A stretch of DNA of 64,000 nucleotides from Oreohelix idahoensis (GCA_024509875.1 JAMPIV010018961.1:310001-374000), one strand, 5' to 3'; counted from the stretch's first letter, positions 11,426 to 21,958 are shown. Notes: a model not told the origin generated them from the sequence alone. Translations and numbers: made by a program.

Positions 11426-13094
11426 TAGAGATGGCTACTGTGTTTATGTGTCGAAACAATGTGTCGAAACTGCGTCGTACCCGAACGATTCGATGCGCAG
11501 ATTTTTGCGGTGTCGAAACAGTGTCACGTCCTGTCTGTTTTGCAGAGACACATTGTCTCACGCAGATTCGACACATAGCCTGCTTCGAACAGCAGCTTCA
11601 GTTCCCGTCTGCTTCGCTGTTTTGCAAAAGGCACACTGTATCATTGTCTCATGTGTCAAGCGTGCGCTACATATGGCGTTCATAGATAGTATGGAAAATC
11701 AAACAAGTCATAATTTTTTTTTAAATAATTCCTCAGGACTGAAAGAGGCTTACTACTATTAGGTGTCTGCTCGGTTTGAGTTGAATCATTGTCGCTGACT
11801 GTACCTATTCTAGTTTTATATAATGTGTCATTATTACTGTTATTATTATAATTTTTTTCACTTTTACTGCAGCTGTCAGCATGTTCCCCTTGCATATCAT
11901 CATAATGAAAACGACTGTGTAAAATTCTTAACAGTGGTCACACGAAATACCATAGATTTGTACTAACGAGAATAAGTAAATCTGCATACTAGGGTGTCAC
12001 GACTCATGTCTCATTGTTTCAGTTAATTTACTTGTAGTCTGCTGTTTCGAAACAGTTCCATAGTTCTTTTTCATCCAAGCGCTAATTATACGCATGTTAC
12101 GGTACTCTTGATTCCTGACTTCAGGCGCTCTCGTAAGAAAACGTGTTTTGTTTATACATAAAATAGTGTTTAAAACTTGTGTTCAACCTCATTTAAATTT
12201 ATGGCGGGGAGAAGCCCTGTTTGGGATTATTTTGTAAAGATCAAAGACAACAAAGTAAAATGTAACGTAGCCCGTTTCTGGTATTTTATTATTCAAGGGT
12301 TCGTCAACTTCAAGTATGACTAGGCACTAGAGATGGCTAGTGTGTGTATGACGGTATGTGTCGAAACAATGCTTCGAAACAGCGAGCGATTCGACACTTC
12401 CTGCTTGTTTCTTTCGTCTGCCTCGCTGTTTTGCAGCGACACACTGTCTGAGCCTATGTAAAATTTGAATCAACCGTTCGGAACATTAGTATGGAATATC
12501 AAACATGTCATATTTTCAGGGATGTATTATGATGACTTGATTTTACAAGTGATATTATTTTTGCTGAGAAGTTATAGACACTGGAAATTGTGTCAGTGTT
12601 GCAGTTGTCAATGTTTTAGGCGCTATGTTAAAGTTGAAAGTGTCAGTGTGTTCGTATAAATGTAATATACACTTTATTAGCTCTGCTGATATGTGTACTC
12701 GGTGTGGATTTGAATCATTGTCTACCAAATCTAGCTTACTCTAGTTTGATATCATGTGTTATTATTACTGTTATTATTATTGTTGTTTTTTATTATTTTC
12801 CCATATACTGCAGCTATCATCATATCTACGTTTTATTACATCATAATGAAGACTTGTGTAAAAATATTGAATTGTGGTCACACGAAACGCCATAGATTTT
12901 CACACACGACAGTAAAAACAGAGGAAAGTGTCTCACACAGTTCATGTATACCCGCGCCAGTACTGTCTATAAGAGACTTCTTTCTCCCCGATACGGGCAA
13001 TTGTGTCGTTGTGTCGACTCACTGTTTCGAAACAGTTTAAATCACTGCGCTAACTGTTTCGAAACAGTTGAGTGTGTCAATTTGCCCACCTCTA
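11426..13094 (+). mobile_element. hAT element, composite
   Basis: Bounded by TAGAGATGGC at the left and CCCACCTCTA at the right, with an exact 8-bp target duplication GTACAAAA at 11418-11425 and 13095-13102. An 8-bp duplication and TIRs of this kind are typical of hAT. A second left terminus, TAGAGATGGCTAG, starts internally at 12328, and 12328-13094 repeats the architecture of 11426-11940 (subterminal TTTCGAAAC palindromes, an 'attattactgttattatta' core, the 'ggtcacacgaaa' block). The unit therefore looks like a left part carrying transposase sequence fused to a shorter deletion derivative. Confidence 0.85.
12201..12323 (+). pseudogene. hAT transposase N-terminus (BED-finger relic)
   Basis: A 40-codon open frame beginning MAGRSPVWDYFVKI and continuing KDNKVKCNVA. 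The motif SPVWDYF...KVKC is the start of the BED-type zinc finger found at the N-terminus of hAT transposases, which binds the element's ends. The second Cys expected in CxxC is replaced (CNVA), and the frame stops (TAG, 12321-12323) just before the internal left terminus at 12328. The rest of the transposase is missing. Confidence 0.7.
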
Positions 13095-13154
13095 GTACAA
13101 AATGACGTATATCGAGGATGCTCTGTACTAACTCAGCAAAGTTTTATTTTGCAG

Positions 13155-13410
13155 GAAATGTGGAATTTTGTTAGCCTCGGCAGTCATTGTTCGATCCCCA
13201 GTTGAGGTGGGATTTTTTAGACTGCAGACGGCTGTGGGGTCTACCCAGCCTCATAAATTGGGTACCAGAGCAACTTCTGGGAAAGTTAAGGCGTCTGGCG
13301 TGATGCTGACCACATCACTCCTAGTGTGCCAATGGTCAAGAAAATATGGGCCTAACACTGTATTCCCAATATGCCTCATGGGCGTGTAACGGGATCCTTT
13401 ACCTTATCAG
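13155..13410 (+). repeat. SINE-A copy, 5'-truncated
   Basis: Matches the body of the SINE at 39011-39291: box B GTTCGATCCCCAG, the 'ggtaccagagcaact' block, the GGCGTGATGCTGACCACATC stretch and the 'gggcgtgtaacggg' end. The box A half of the tRNA head is missing. Lies 220 bp upstream of a BAZ1B exon. Confidence 0.85.
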
Positions 13411-13627
13411 TCAGTTTGAAACAAAAGATGGAGGCCGGAATTTATTTTTTTTAAATACAAAAAAATCATCACATCCAGCAATTAAAGTGGACAACTATTT
13501 TGATTCTTACATTTGACTTTGTATTGTAAAATGGCTGGTGAGCAATCAGCAGTGTAGTAAATTACTAGTTTGTAAATGCCAAACTAAGAAGTTGTGAACT
13601 GATATGTCTGTTGTCATCTGGTTTCAG

Positions 13628-13705
13628 CTTTGTGAGGATATACTGGCCAGAGTTATAAAGCATCCATCTAGCTGGCCCTTCCTGGAACCAGTTGATAAAA
13701 AAATG
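13628..13705 (+). CDS. BAZ1B: BAZ1B/WSTF-like gene, bromodomain exon 1
   Basis: A 78-nt exon, phase 0 on both sides, between acceptor TTTCAG and donor GTGAGT. It encodes 26 residues: LCEDILARVIKH, then PSSWPFLEPVDKKM. This is helix Z of a bromodomain and the start of the ZA loop; the WPF shelf motif and the following EPV match the BAZ1B pattern. It joins in frame to VPDYHSLIKKPMDF in the next exon 3.4 kb away. Missed by simple ORF finding because of its size. Confidence 0.93.
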
Positions 13706-15118
13706 GTGAGTTGCTTTGTGAAGTTCCATTGCTAAGAAGTTACACTGGGTTGTCAGCATCATGAAATGCAATTTCAACAATTACTTGCAACATGTAAACA
13801 CTGGGGAACAACAAAGAATAGTCATGTTAAGCTAGGAGAGAGGTGACAAAGAGAAGACAGTTTAACGTTGTGAAAAATTAATGAATACTGCACTGACTTT
13901 TATGTAGATGCATGATCACCGATGTCAACGCAAAAATAGAGCCTTGTGAGGATTTTGAATGAAAAAAGATGAATGATGATAATGCGACCATTTAATGCCA
14001 CCAGCATGATCCCCTTCTGATAACCAGTATGCAAAATTCGTATTTGGTGGTGGAACATTTTAAGTGATAACCAAAATTGTACTTTGTTAAATAAATGAAG
14101 GACATAGGTAAGAGGTACTCTGTAGACCCGATGTTACTCGGATGGCAGGGACTAAACTTTGGCACCATGTTTGAAGTGAGTCAGGGCTGTATAGAATTTC
14201 CTCATTTTGATGTAAATTTATCAACTTTTGACAGAAATCAGTGACCCAAAAGATGTCAAGCATAAGTACAAAAAAAACTGTTGTCCCGTGTGATTGAGCA
14301 AAAATAAAGAAAAGATATATTAATCACGTACATGTTTTTTTTTTTTTAGGCTGCTGAAAAAAAAAGATTTTGCTCAAATGTGTTGTGTTTTTATTGCTAA
14401 ATGAGAAAAATGTATGCATCACACATTAGAAGTTCAAAAATACAGTATCCGCACTCAGTCATTATCAGCAGATTTTAAAAAAGACATACTCGTAGTTCTA
14501 CAAATTAACATTCTGTAAATAATATAAAAGATTATACGTTGACATAGCTGTCTTTTATATGTACATAATGAAGTCAGTTTAGCTGATTACGTTGTGGTTT
14601 TCCTTATAAATGAGTCTAGAGTTAACTGCTTTGTTTTTTTTTTCCTTTCACAATTTCAGTAATCAAAAATGAAAGATATGAATCCTATCCACATTATCTT
14701 GTAACAGTGTAATATGTCCACCAGAATGGGAAATGCACTGAAGTTGCTCTTGAGTCATTCAGTTCTGAAGCACTTGAAAAGGGAGCAATTAGCACAATTG
14801 GGGTTCAATCACTGACCGATGAATAAGCTATCAGCAATATTCAGCACTATATCGAGCCACATTATATTGGGTCTGCAATGTATATGGACAAAATAATGTA
14901 AGGCTTGGGAAGACAGAATTACGGAAAAGTGTAGAGCAGAGAGAAGTGAGGACAAGTCAGAAACTGGGAAGCTAAAATGATTGAGATGTTCCTCAATCTT
15001 TTATCTTGGATGTCCTATTAATTTTACACTCTAAATTTGCACTTCTTATCTCTCTGTTAGCTTGTGTTTATTCCTAGGTGACCGTATCAAAAAATGGCGA
15101 AAACCAGCTGCACTACAT

Positions 15119-15869
15119 ACTTACTTACTTAGTCGTTCCCCTTCTACCGTGAGGTGTAGAGGTTTGGAAGAGAGAGCGCCAGACTATTCTATCGGCTGTC
15201 TTCCTCCTGGCCTGGTTCCATTCTAGTCCTCGGTCCTTCAAAGATTGTCTAATGTTGTCCTCCCAGCGGACTCTGGGTCGTCCTCGGGGTCTGGATCCTT
15301 GGCTCTTTGTTTCCCATGCTTGTCGTGGTATCCGATCTTCTCCCATTCTGCAGACATGGCCAAACCATCTTAGTTGGGACTGTTCTACTTGGGTCTGTAT
15401 GGGGTGGCATTTTAGGCCTTGACGTATCGTCTGGTTGCATACCATGTCTCTTCTTGTTACTTCAACCACCTTCCTCAGATACCTCATTTCTGAGGTTTGG
15501 ATCTGGCTTTTATGGGTTGTAGTCATTGCCCATGACTCGCATCCATATGTTAAGACTGGGACATAGGTGGAGCGGTATACAGCCATCTTCGTTTTCTTAC
15601 CAACCTCTCTCTTGCTGAGGAATCCTCGATTTATGGCCTGAAAAAGTCTCCCAGCTGCTGCTTTTCGAGTGGCCAACTCTTCTTTGATGCCTCCCTTTCG
15701 GTCTATAATAGCTCCGAGGTATTTAAAGTGGTCGACCTGCTCCAGGACCTGTTCTCCCAGCTTAATCTGATGTCTTCTTTCTTCTCGTGATATCACCATG
15801 GATTTTGTTTTAGAGCTGCTTATGACCATCCCTCTCTTCTCCAGCTCTTCCTTCCAGACTTGCAGGTTT
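15119..15869 (-). mobile_element. APE-type LINE 'R2b', 5'-truncated insertion
   Basis: A 751-bp insertion flanked by an exact 12-bp target duplication GCTGCACTACAT (15107-15118 and 15870-15881). Read on the minus strand it carries the C-terminal part of a reverse transcriptase (about 245 codons, open): FKYLGAIIDRKGG, then VLTYGCESWAM, RWFGHVCRM, and RPRGRPRVRWEDNI. It ends with a (TAAG)n tail, characteristic of target-primed LINE insertion. The reverse-transcriptase active site is upstream and absent. Copies at 46512-46667 and 55255-56072 share the 3' end and tail. Confidence 0.92.
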
Positions 15870-15989
15870 GCTGCACTACATGCGCATAAATATTCTCTTA
15901 ACGCATGGTTGTGGCAAACAGTGGCTGAAGTTTCAGTCCTGGGCAGAATTATCACTTTTATTAGAAATATCTTGGGGTCCTATTACAAT

Positions 15990-16830
15990 CATTTTTCTTG
16001 TTGCATGTCCATGGAGCATGGAGGTACCACTGCAGCTGGACACCTTGTTAGAAGCCTGCACCAAAATATGTACTCTTGCAACAGTGGTTCTGGAATAATT
16101 TGTTTTAAACTATGAGGTTGCCAGCCCTCAAGGACAACATCATATTATTGGCCTCTTCCAACAGCCTGAAGTGGCAATGGTCTTATTCTTTCTATCCTCA
16201 GAGACTCCTGTCACTGCAGGGGGCGGGCCATAATATACCCTGTTGTTTAACTAGGGCTGTTGAGCTTCTCACTCTTTTGTAGCCAATACCAAGTTGAAGA
16301 CTCCTTGGTGTTATCTACACTGTAGATCTAGGCCCGTTCCTGTGGCTTTTCTGCCATTCTGAAATGTGCTGAGTTGAAGTCATGAGCTCCAGTTTCTCCA
16401 GCCTGGCTGGCATTTAAAGGATCATCACATCTGGTCCCAAGCTAGGAGGGAGAAGCTTGTGACATACTGTGAATTCCCCACCATTCAAGGGGGCTCTCCA
16501 ACTATGCAGAGCTAAAATAGTGTGTTCTAGTTCTGGGCTCTCCCAAGGAATTGTCACGTCCAACACAGAGCCACTTCTCAGCTCCCCCTGCCTATCACTG
16601 GGTCCATAGTGAGATCCTCCTGCATGCAGTCAGCCAGGTCAAAGCCAAAGAATTATGTCTAGGGCTCAAGTGACTCCTCCAAGCTTACTGTGCAATGCTG
16701 GGTTCTCAACAAGTTTCACCACACGGGGAATCCCTGGAAGTATGAATGATTTCAAGAGTCAGTGAGGGTGTAATTAGCATCACAGGCAGAGGTTCACTTC
16801 CACATCTGTATATTGTAGTATAGTGCGTAG
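15990..16830 (-). repeat. Dispersed repeat D1 / LINE 5'-region-like sequence
   Basis: About 16005-16135 matches the D1 family in forward orientation. About 16320-16760, reversed, matches 22450-22960, the region just upstream of the LINE at 22.4-29.8 kb. Shared reverse-strand blocks include GAGAACCCAGCATTGCACA, GGGAGAGCCCAGAAC and 'atggcagaaaagcca'. The two sites form a diverged inverted pair about 6 kb apart. Confidence 0.6.
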
Positions 16831-17121
16831 CTGGTGGTCATATAAGGATGACTCCAGATATGCCTCCATGCATAATATAACCTGTTAAAAACAGCGTGTT
16901 TTCTTGAAGAACAGAGTTTAATACAAACAATTGCTCAAAGCAAATTTATTTGTAAAAATTGTAACCTAAAAAAAAAATAAAAAAACCTGTAGGTTTTTTA
17001 ATTTATCTAAATTACAGTTAAATAAAATACTTTTATGTTTATAATATATGCATATGTTTGTGTATAAATGTGTTTATCTGTATGCATATAATAAATTTAC
17101 ATTCATTTATTCCTAACAAAG

Positions 17122-17265
17122 GTACCCGACTACCATTCTTTAATAAAAAAGCCCATGGATTTCCAGACCATGCAGAAAAAATGTCTGCGGCTGAGTTACG
17201 CATCACCTCAAGAGTTTATTGAAGATGCAGCTTTGGTATTTGAGAATGCTGAAGCTTACAATCAG
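17122..17265 (+). CDS. BAZ1B: BAZ1B/WSTF-like gene, bromodomain exon 2
   Basis: A 144-nt exon, phase 0 on both sides; acceptor CAAAG (weak tract), donor GTATGC. It encodes 48 residues from VPDYHSLIKKPMDFQTMQKK to EDAALVFENAEAYNQ. This is the ZA loop, helix A, helix B and the BC loop of a bromodomain. The conserved acetyl-lysine-binding Asn is present in NAEAYN. PMDFQTMQKKC and the NAE-YN pattern resemble BAZ1B more than BAZ1A or the TRIM24/33 bromodomains. The domain reads modified histone tails in the nucleus. Confidence 0.95.
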
Positions 17266-17397
17266 GTATGCCAAAAACCATTAGAGAGAACACTGTATAT
17301 TAACAGTTTTAGGTCATTACTAATTTTAGAACAAACGAAAGGTACCAGATAAGATGGCAAAGAGGAAGATGGATGGAGAATAAACATCATTTTCCTT

Positions 17398-17633
17398 TGT
17401 CTGTTAATGGAGTGTGGATACATCACTGTTGATGGAGTGTGGATACATCACTGTTGATAGAGTGTGGATACATGACTTGGTGGAGTGTGGATACGTCACT
17501 GTTGATGGAGTGTGGATACATGACTGTTGGTGGAGTGTGGATACATGACTTGATGGAGTGTGGATACATCACTGTTGATGGAGTGTGGATACATCACCGT
17601 TGATGGAGTGTGGATACATCACTGTAGCTGGTC
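17398..17633. repeat. Minisatellite, about 25-bp unit
   Basis: Nine or so imperfect tandem copies of GGAGTGTGGATACATCACTG-TTGAT, lying in the last BAZ1B intron 130 bp past the donor. The unit corresponds to the 'ggagcatggagccaccactg' segment of dispersed repeat D1, so it is an expansion of part of a D1 copy. Confidence 0.88.
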
Positions 17634-17765
17634 CCCTAACAGGGTAGCTGGTCCCCTAACAGGGTAGCTGGTCCCCTAACAGGGTAGCTGGTCCCCTAAC
17701 TGGGTAGCTGGTCCCCTAACAGGGTAGCTGGTCCCCTAACAGGGTAGCTGGTCCTCTAACAGGAA
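17634..17765. repeat. Minisatellite, 20-bp unit
   Basis: Six and a half nearly perfect copies of GTAGCTGGTCCCCTAACAGG, directly abutting the 25-bp array. The unit corresponds to the next D1 segment, GCAGCTGGTCCCCTTCTAGG. After the array the D1 sequence resumes with AGGAAGCCTGCACA. Confidence 0.93.
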
Positions 17766-17939
17766 GCCTGCACATGCGGTGATGGTTTATGCAGCAGTAT
17801 GTTTCAGGGGCTATCCATAAAAGACGTCTACAGGGGAGGGAGGGGTATGTAAAAAGTGGACATGGGGAGAGGGGGGTATTTAAGTTCAAAGTGGACGTCC
17901 AATTCACAAACCACATGGCAACTCTCACTCACATACAAA

Positions 17940-18125
17940 TCTATCAAGAGTAACAAACCCTCTCATCTTCGAAAGCTTCTTACTGTCCAGTTGAACCCAA
18001 ATAAACGTTCTTCGGGTTTGTCCCTCTTGCCAGGCCTTCCAATCCTTCTAGACTCAAAATCTCTATTACGAAGAGGTTTTAACTTCGATGCTCCCATTTC
18101 TCTGGAACAAACACCCTTAGTATAT
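17940..18125 (+). pseudogene. CR1/L2-like LINE C-terminal scrap
   Basis: The open frame contains KPSHLRKLLTVQLNPNKRSS followed by GLSLLPGLP and, after a frame change, an LWNK motif. This resembles the conserved tail of CR1/L2-type LINE polyproteins (PxYLxxLL...RSS...LWNxLP). No reverse transcriptase core is present. A short match, so moderate confidence. Confidence 0.5.
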
Positions 18126-18795
18126 TAACTCTCTGGGAACCGACATCACAATTATTGTGATTTCATAATTAGATTCTTTTCTATGCGAATTTATGAACAG
18201 TAGAGCAGTGGAATCTTTTTTATTAACCTCCCATAGCTATTTTCCAAAGTGGCGGATTGTTTTTATTAGCAGTTTTCCGTACACTAATTTTTTTCTAAGT
18301 CACAGTAGACATGGAATTTTGTTTCAGAAGCTAAAAAGACTAAAAACAGGCTTTCAACCTTCAGGGTGCTTTATTATTTTTTACCACTAAGATCACCACA
18401 ATAATCATTTTACATTTTAGCATAAATTTAGTTTATTTTTACAACCATTGATTAATTATATTCTGAGTAAAGAATCTCGACACACTGTTTATTGCCTGCA
18501 ATGTGCCAGGCCATAGTGCATACATTGCTGTTGAAAGGCATATGGCACCATTATCTCATGACCTATCGGGACGTATTTTGCCACATGATCACCCCTTGAT
18601 TCCAATAGCAAAATTGTAGGCCAATTTCAAGAAAGCTGGAGAGACACTTGTTGAAGTTAAGGAATCAAACAGTCATTGATGGCTACAGTGTGCATGCCAA
18701 GTATGTAGAACATGAAGTTAGTAGCAATGCAGCTGACCTTCCCGTTCTAAGCCAGCATTGTTGCCCCGACCATGTTCAGCAGTCACAATACTGCC

Positions 18796-19875
18796 ACCCA
18801 ATGAAGGCAAGACTAGATGATCTGGCATTGGGACGTCTAAAGCGTAGCAGCTTTGTGCATCGGGGGAAAAGACTTATAAGACAGCATCAAGAAGACCTAT
18901 CCATGAAGACAACACCACTGAAGCCCACCCTATACCCTGTACCATGGGAGCAGGCCAGCAGTGCCCTCCAAATTAATACATCAGTCAGTGGTCTCACAAG
19001 TGGATGTGAGTATAATGATCTGCAAAAACGAACTGCTACATTGAGTATGATCCAAGAAAGCTATCCCGATCAATCATGGATACATGCCTATACAGATGGA
19101 TCAGCAACTAATGCTGTTAGGAATGGAGGTGCCGGTATCTTTATCTCATATCCTGACAACCACTATGAGACTAGGCACATTCCCACTGGTAAATTCTGTT
19201 CCAACTATACAGCTGAGGTTCAAGCTCTAGAGCAAGCTGCAAATATGATTTATAACACCAACTCTGACTGCCACCAGGTAGTCATCCTCACAGATGCACT
19301 GTCTGTCCTGCAAGCTCTCAAGGGTGGTAAACTCCCGCATCTGAGAAATGAACTAAACAAGGTAGCTGCCAAAAAGAGAACCATACTTCAGTGGGTACCA
19401 TCTCATTGTGGTGTACCCGGAAATGAAAAGGCAGATAAACTTGCAAAAAAGGGAGGAGAATGTGAACAAGAAGATAATGAAGTCACATACCTTGAGAAAA
19501 AGAGAGCTATCCAGACTATCAGAAGAGAACAGAACCAACCCAAAGACGACTATCACACTCTCGACCGGCAGGGACAGATAACTATTTTTCGACTCAGGAC
19601 AGGGCATAACAAACTGAATAAACACATGCACAAGCTACAATTGTCTGCTTCACCACTGTGCACATGTGGATTAAACGAACAAACTGCTGAGCATGTTCTA
19701 CAGGACTGTCCTCTGTATGACCAGTTAAGAAAGATATACTGGCCCAATGACTCAACACTAAACTCAAAGCTATATGGAGTTAAAGAGGAACTTCAAACAA
19801 CAGTCGAATTCATCATGAGAACTTGTCTGACGATGTAATCATCAAAGATGCGATCGCAAGAAGAAGAAGAAGAAG
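18796..19875 (+). mobile_element. RNase H-bearing LINE 'I1', copy 1 (5'-truncated)
   Basis: A 1080-bp insertion with an exact 11-bp target duplication ACAATACTGCC (18785-18795 and 19876-19886) and a (GAA)n 3' tail. It carries the last part of the RT ORF and all of RNase H. It is inserted in the TIR element 17807-20932, so it is younger than that element. Its ends agree with copies 22440-29797 and 36395-37118. Confidence 0.95.
18810..19838 (+). CDS. LINE polyprotein C-terminus: RNase H and CCHC
   Basis: An uninterrupted frame of about 340 codons in the I1 insertion. The RNase H fold is evident from its carboxylates: D in YTDGSA, E in TAEVQAL, D in LTDALSV, then H and D in WVPSHCGVPGNEKADKLAKK. 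A CxC...H...C knuckle follows (CTCGLNEQTAEHVLQDC). RNase H plus a C-terminal CCHC places the element in the I-related group of LINEs, where RNase H removes RNA from the RNA:DNA hybrid. The RT domain is missing by 5' truncation; the in-frame ATG at 18648 belongs to flanking sequence. This copy keeps a 7-nt segment near 18930 that copy 2 has lost. Confidence 0.92.
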   Translation, partial: RLDDLALGRLKRSSFVHRGKRLIRQHQEDLSMKTTPLKPTLYPVPWEQASSALQINTSVSGLTSGCEYNDLQKRTATLSMIQESYPDQSWIHAYTDGSATNAVRNGGAGIFISYPDNHYETRHIPTGKFCSNYTAEVQALEQAANMIYNTNSDCHQVVILTDALSVLQALKGGKLPHLRNELNKVAAKKRTILQWVPSHCGVPGNEKADKLAKKGGECEQEDNEVTYLEKKRAIQTIRREQNQPKDDYHTLDRQGQITIFRLRTGHNKLNKHMHKLQLSASPLCTCGLNEQTAEHVLQDCPLYDQLRKIYWPNDSTLNSKLYGVKEELQTTVEFIMRTCLTM

Positions 19876-20066
19876 ACAATACTGCCTACAAATTATCAAG
19901 TGCAATACTCTCACATGCTGTGGACAAGAGACGCACGAACTACAGTGATGTATTTCGCAAATGATTCATTCCATTGCCAGTGCCATTTTACAGAACTTGT
20001 TCAGGCATCAGCTGTGCATCATGTGCAGATAGCAGTGGCATATATTTTTTCACAGAATTGCATTAA

Positions 20067-20342
20067 ATGGTCTTGAACCACATCATAGATTTAAAGTCAT
20101 GCCATGCGACTGGACAAATTCACAAGCATGTATGCAGCTCATGCGGACAATACCGTCCATCTCATGCAGCTGTCAAAGTGCACAAATCTGTGCATCAGAC
20201 AGTTACAATTGATCCAGATGACGATGATGTTGGTGATGCAGACATTGCACCAATGCAACGAGAACAACAAAGTTCTGACATTGGGGTCGTTATTGTACGC
20301 AGCCTGTTCAACTGGTTGCAGTCTGAATTCAGTGCTAAATGA
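20067..20342 (+). pseudogene. Possible zinc-finger relic inside the TIR element
   Basis: A 91-codon frame containing HKHVCSSCGQYRPSHAAVKVHKSVH, which fits a C2H2-like spacing (C-x2-C...H...H), followed by an acidic DDDDVGDAD run. Upstream, across stops, fragments such as RRTNYSDVFRK and CASCADSSGIYFF (about 19920-20040) read like parts of a longer Cys-rich protein. I do not recognise the family; it may be the element's own DNA-binding protein. Confidence 0.35.
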
Positions 20343-20949
20343 ACGGCAAACATTCACATTAATATTGTGGCAGTTAAGAGTTATCCTTCAGAATATTACT
20401 ACAGTACACTTTGTTTCAAAAGTTTAAGACATCCCAGAAACAGTAAGATAATCAGTTCCAATAAACAATTAATTTAAGAATACAATTTATAAAATTATGC
20501 TTTCATGATCAAATTTCTTACTTTGTTTATAAAGTTTTGTCACATAATTGTTTTGCCTCATTAATTGTCAAAACTTTCATTTTTGGTTGACTGTTTTAAT
20601 ATTGAAAATAATTACTGTGCCGGTTTAGGGGGTGTCTTGAACTTAGGAAACCCACTGTATTGATGTGCATAGTTTTTTCATATTTAAATTTTTACATAGC
20701 TTTAGTGTTTTTGTTTTTTGTTACTTACTGTAAGATATTAAGTTAAAACTGTTTCATTTATACGGAACACTGAGATGAGACTTGTATGTTACTATGTAGT
20801 GTGCAATATTTAGTCATTCATGTTTCACATAATTAAACTGAGTTATATGTATACAAATGCTGAGGTGGACATGGGGGAGGGGAGGGTAAAAAAAATGCCA
20901 GAATTTTGTGGACGTCTTTTATGGATGGCCCCTTACAGCAAATTGAAGC

Positions 20950-21060
20950 ACCAGACCACAGGGTCTTATATATTTAGATTTACACCTTAATATAGCCAAC
21001 GGACTTTGTGTCTAGGTTAAATGGAGCGCGCCGCGCCCAAATAAGGCAAAACTTCTGATA
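20950..21060 (+). repeat. Dispersed repeat 'D2' copy
   Basis: One of four copies (others 29945-30050, 32900-33005, 54066-54165) built around GGTCTTTTATATTTAGACAT, then CCTAATATAACCAA, then GGACCTTGTGTCTAGGTTGAACGG. No coding potential. The two GGTC/GGACC blocks are partly inverted, giving a possible hairpin. Confidence 0.7.
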
Positions 21061-21281
21061 TTTTTGTGTGTTAGTTTTACAGCAAAGAACACCTTTATTA
21101 GTTTGTTTGTTGTTGTTTGCGGCCGCTCGACCATATCTCACTCTTACATGCTGGCCTTTTTTTTAGCATTATGTACGATGTGTCGTAGTTTACAGCTGAG
21201 CTGCGATATCTGCGCCTTTCGGCCTGACACATCGGATTTCAGTATGCAATTTTTACGGGTTTGCTTTCCCTGCCACCCCCA

Positions 21282-21423
21282 CGCATATATATATATATAT
21301 ATAGGCTTTACCTCATGTCCATACAATAGTGCAGTGGGATGACTGCGCACGTTGTTTGAGCTGACATGCAACTCTGCCTCAACGCCTGTACCGGGAGGCC
21401 CCCCCCCCCCCCCCCCCCCCCCC
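21282..21423. repeat. Simple repeats: (TA)n and poly-C
   Basis: A TA run at about 21285-21303 and an uninterrupted poly-C tract at about 21399-21422. Homopolymer length here is likely to be unreliable in sequencing. Confidence 0.9.
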
Positions 21424-21958
21424 TTTCCCAGGAAACCACACAGCCCTGTGAAGCAGCATTTGCTGAAAGATTTGTTTCACTGCTTCTGCAAATTTCATTA
21501 TTTAAAAAAAAATGGTTTGTTTGTCCGTGATCAGTAAAGGGGGGTCAGCTTGATGTGCTGCATTGATTTAGTGATTATCTAGAGAAATAGCTACCACATC
21601 CAAGGAAGGCAGCTGACGCGCAACTTACCCACTCCCGGCACGGGGAGGTAGTGACGAAAAATAACAATACGGGACTCTTTTGAGGCCCCATGAAAGGGAA
21701 GATATATGTTGCTATGGTAATCCTACTGATCACAGGTCCATAGATGTTGCTACGGTAATCCTACTGATGACAGGTCGTTGCTCCTGGTGTCAGACTGTAA
21801 CGGCCAGTCTATTCCTCTGACTATGCCAGCAGAGGCATGCTGCATGGACAACAGCTTGACCTCTTTATCCAAGTGCCCAACCTCGTGCCACCGAAACTTG
21901 TTTCAGGGGTACGCTGCTATAGTCAGAAATGACTGAAAGGGAAGATAGATAGAGAAGT

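Larger units (their letters stand above)
17807..20932 (+). mobile_element. DNA transposon with GGGGCCATCC inverted ends, superfamily unknown
   Basis: Left end GGGGCTATCCATAAAAGACG (17807-) and right end, reversed, GGGGCCATCCATAAAAGACG: about 24 bp with one or two mismatches. Both ends are followed by G-rich sequence with GTGGACATGGGG nearby. Flanks (TTTCA / TTACA) suggest an imperfect short target duplication but are not decisive. Length 3126 bp, about 2.0 kb once the 1080-bp LINE at 18796-19875 is removed. Internal sequence has only broken frames. It appears to sit in a D1 repeat copy inside the last BAZ1B intron. Confidence 0.75.

Noticed and set aside
12756..13040. Leu-rich 94-codon frame as a membrane protein
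   Set aside because: It is the TTA/TTG-rich core of the hAT element, mirrored at 11820-11850 without a conserved frame.
17122..17265. TRIM24/TRIM33 (TIF1) bromodomain instead of BAZ1B
   Set aside because: NQADSEV at the exon junction recalls TIF1, but PMDFQTMQKKC, WPFLEPV and the acidic-linker exon upstream fit BAZ1B better. Not fully excluded without a search.
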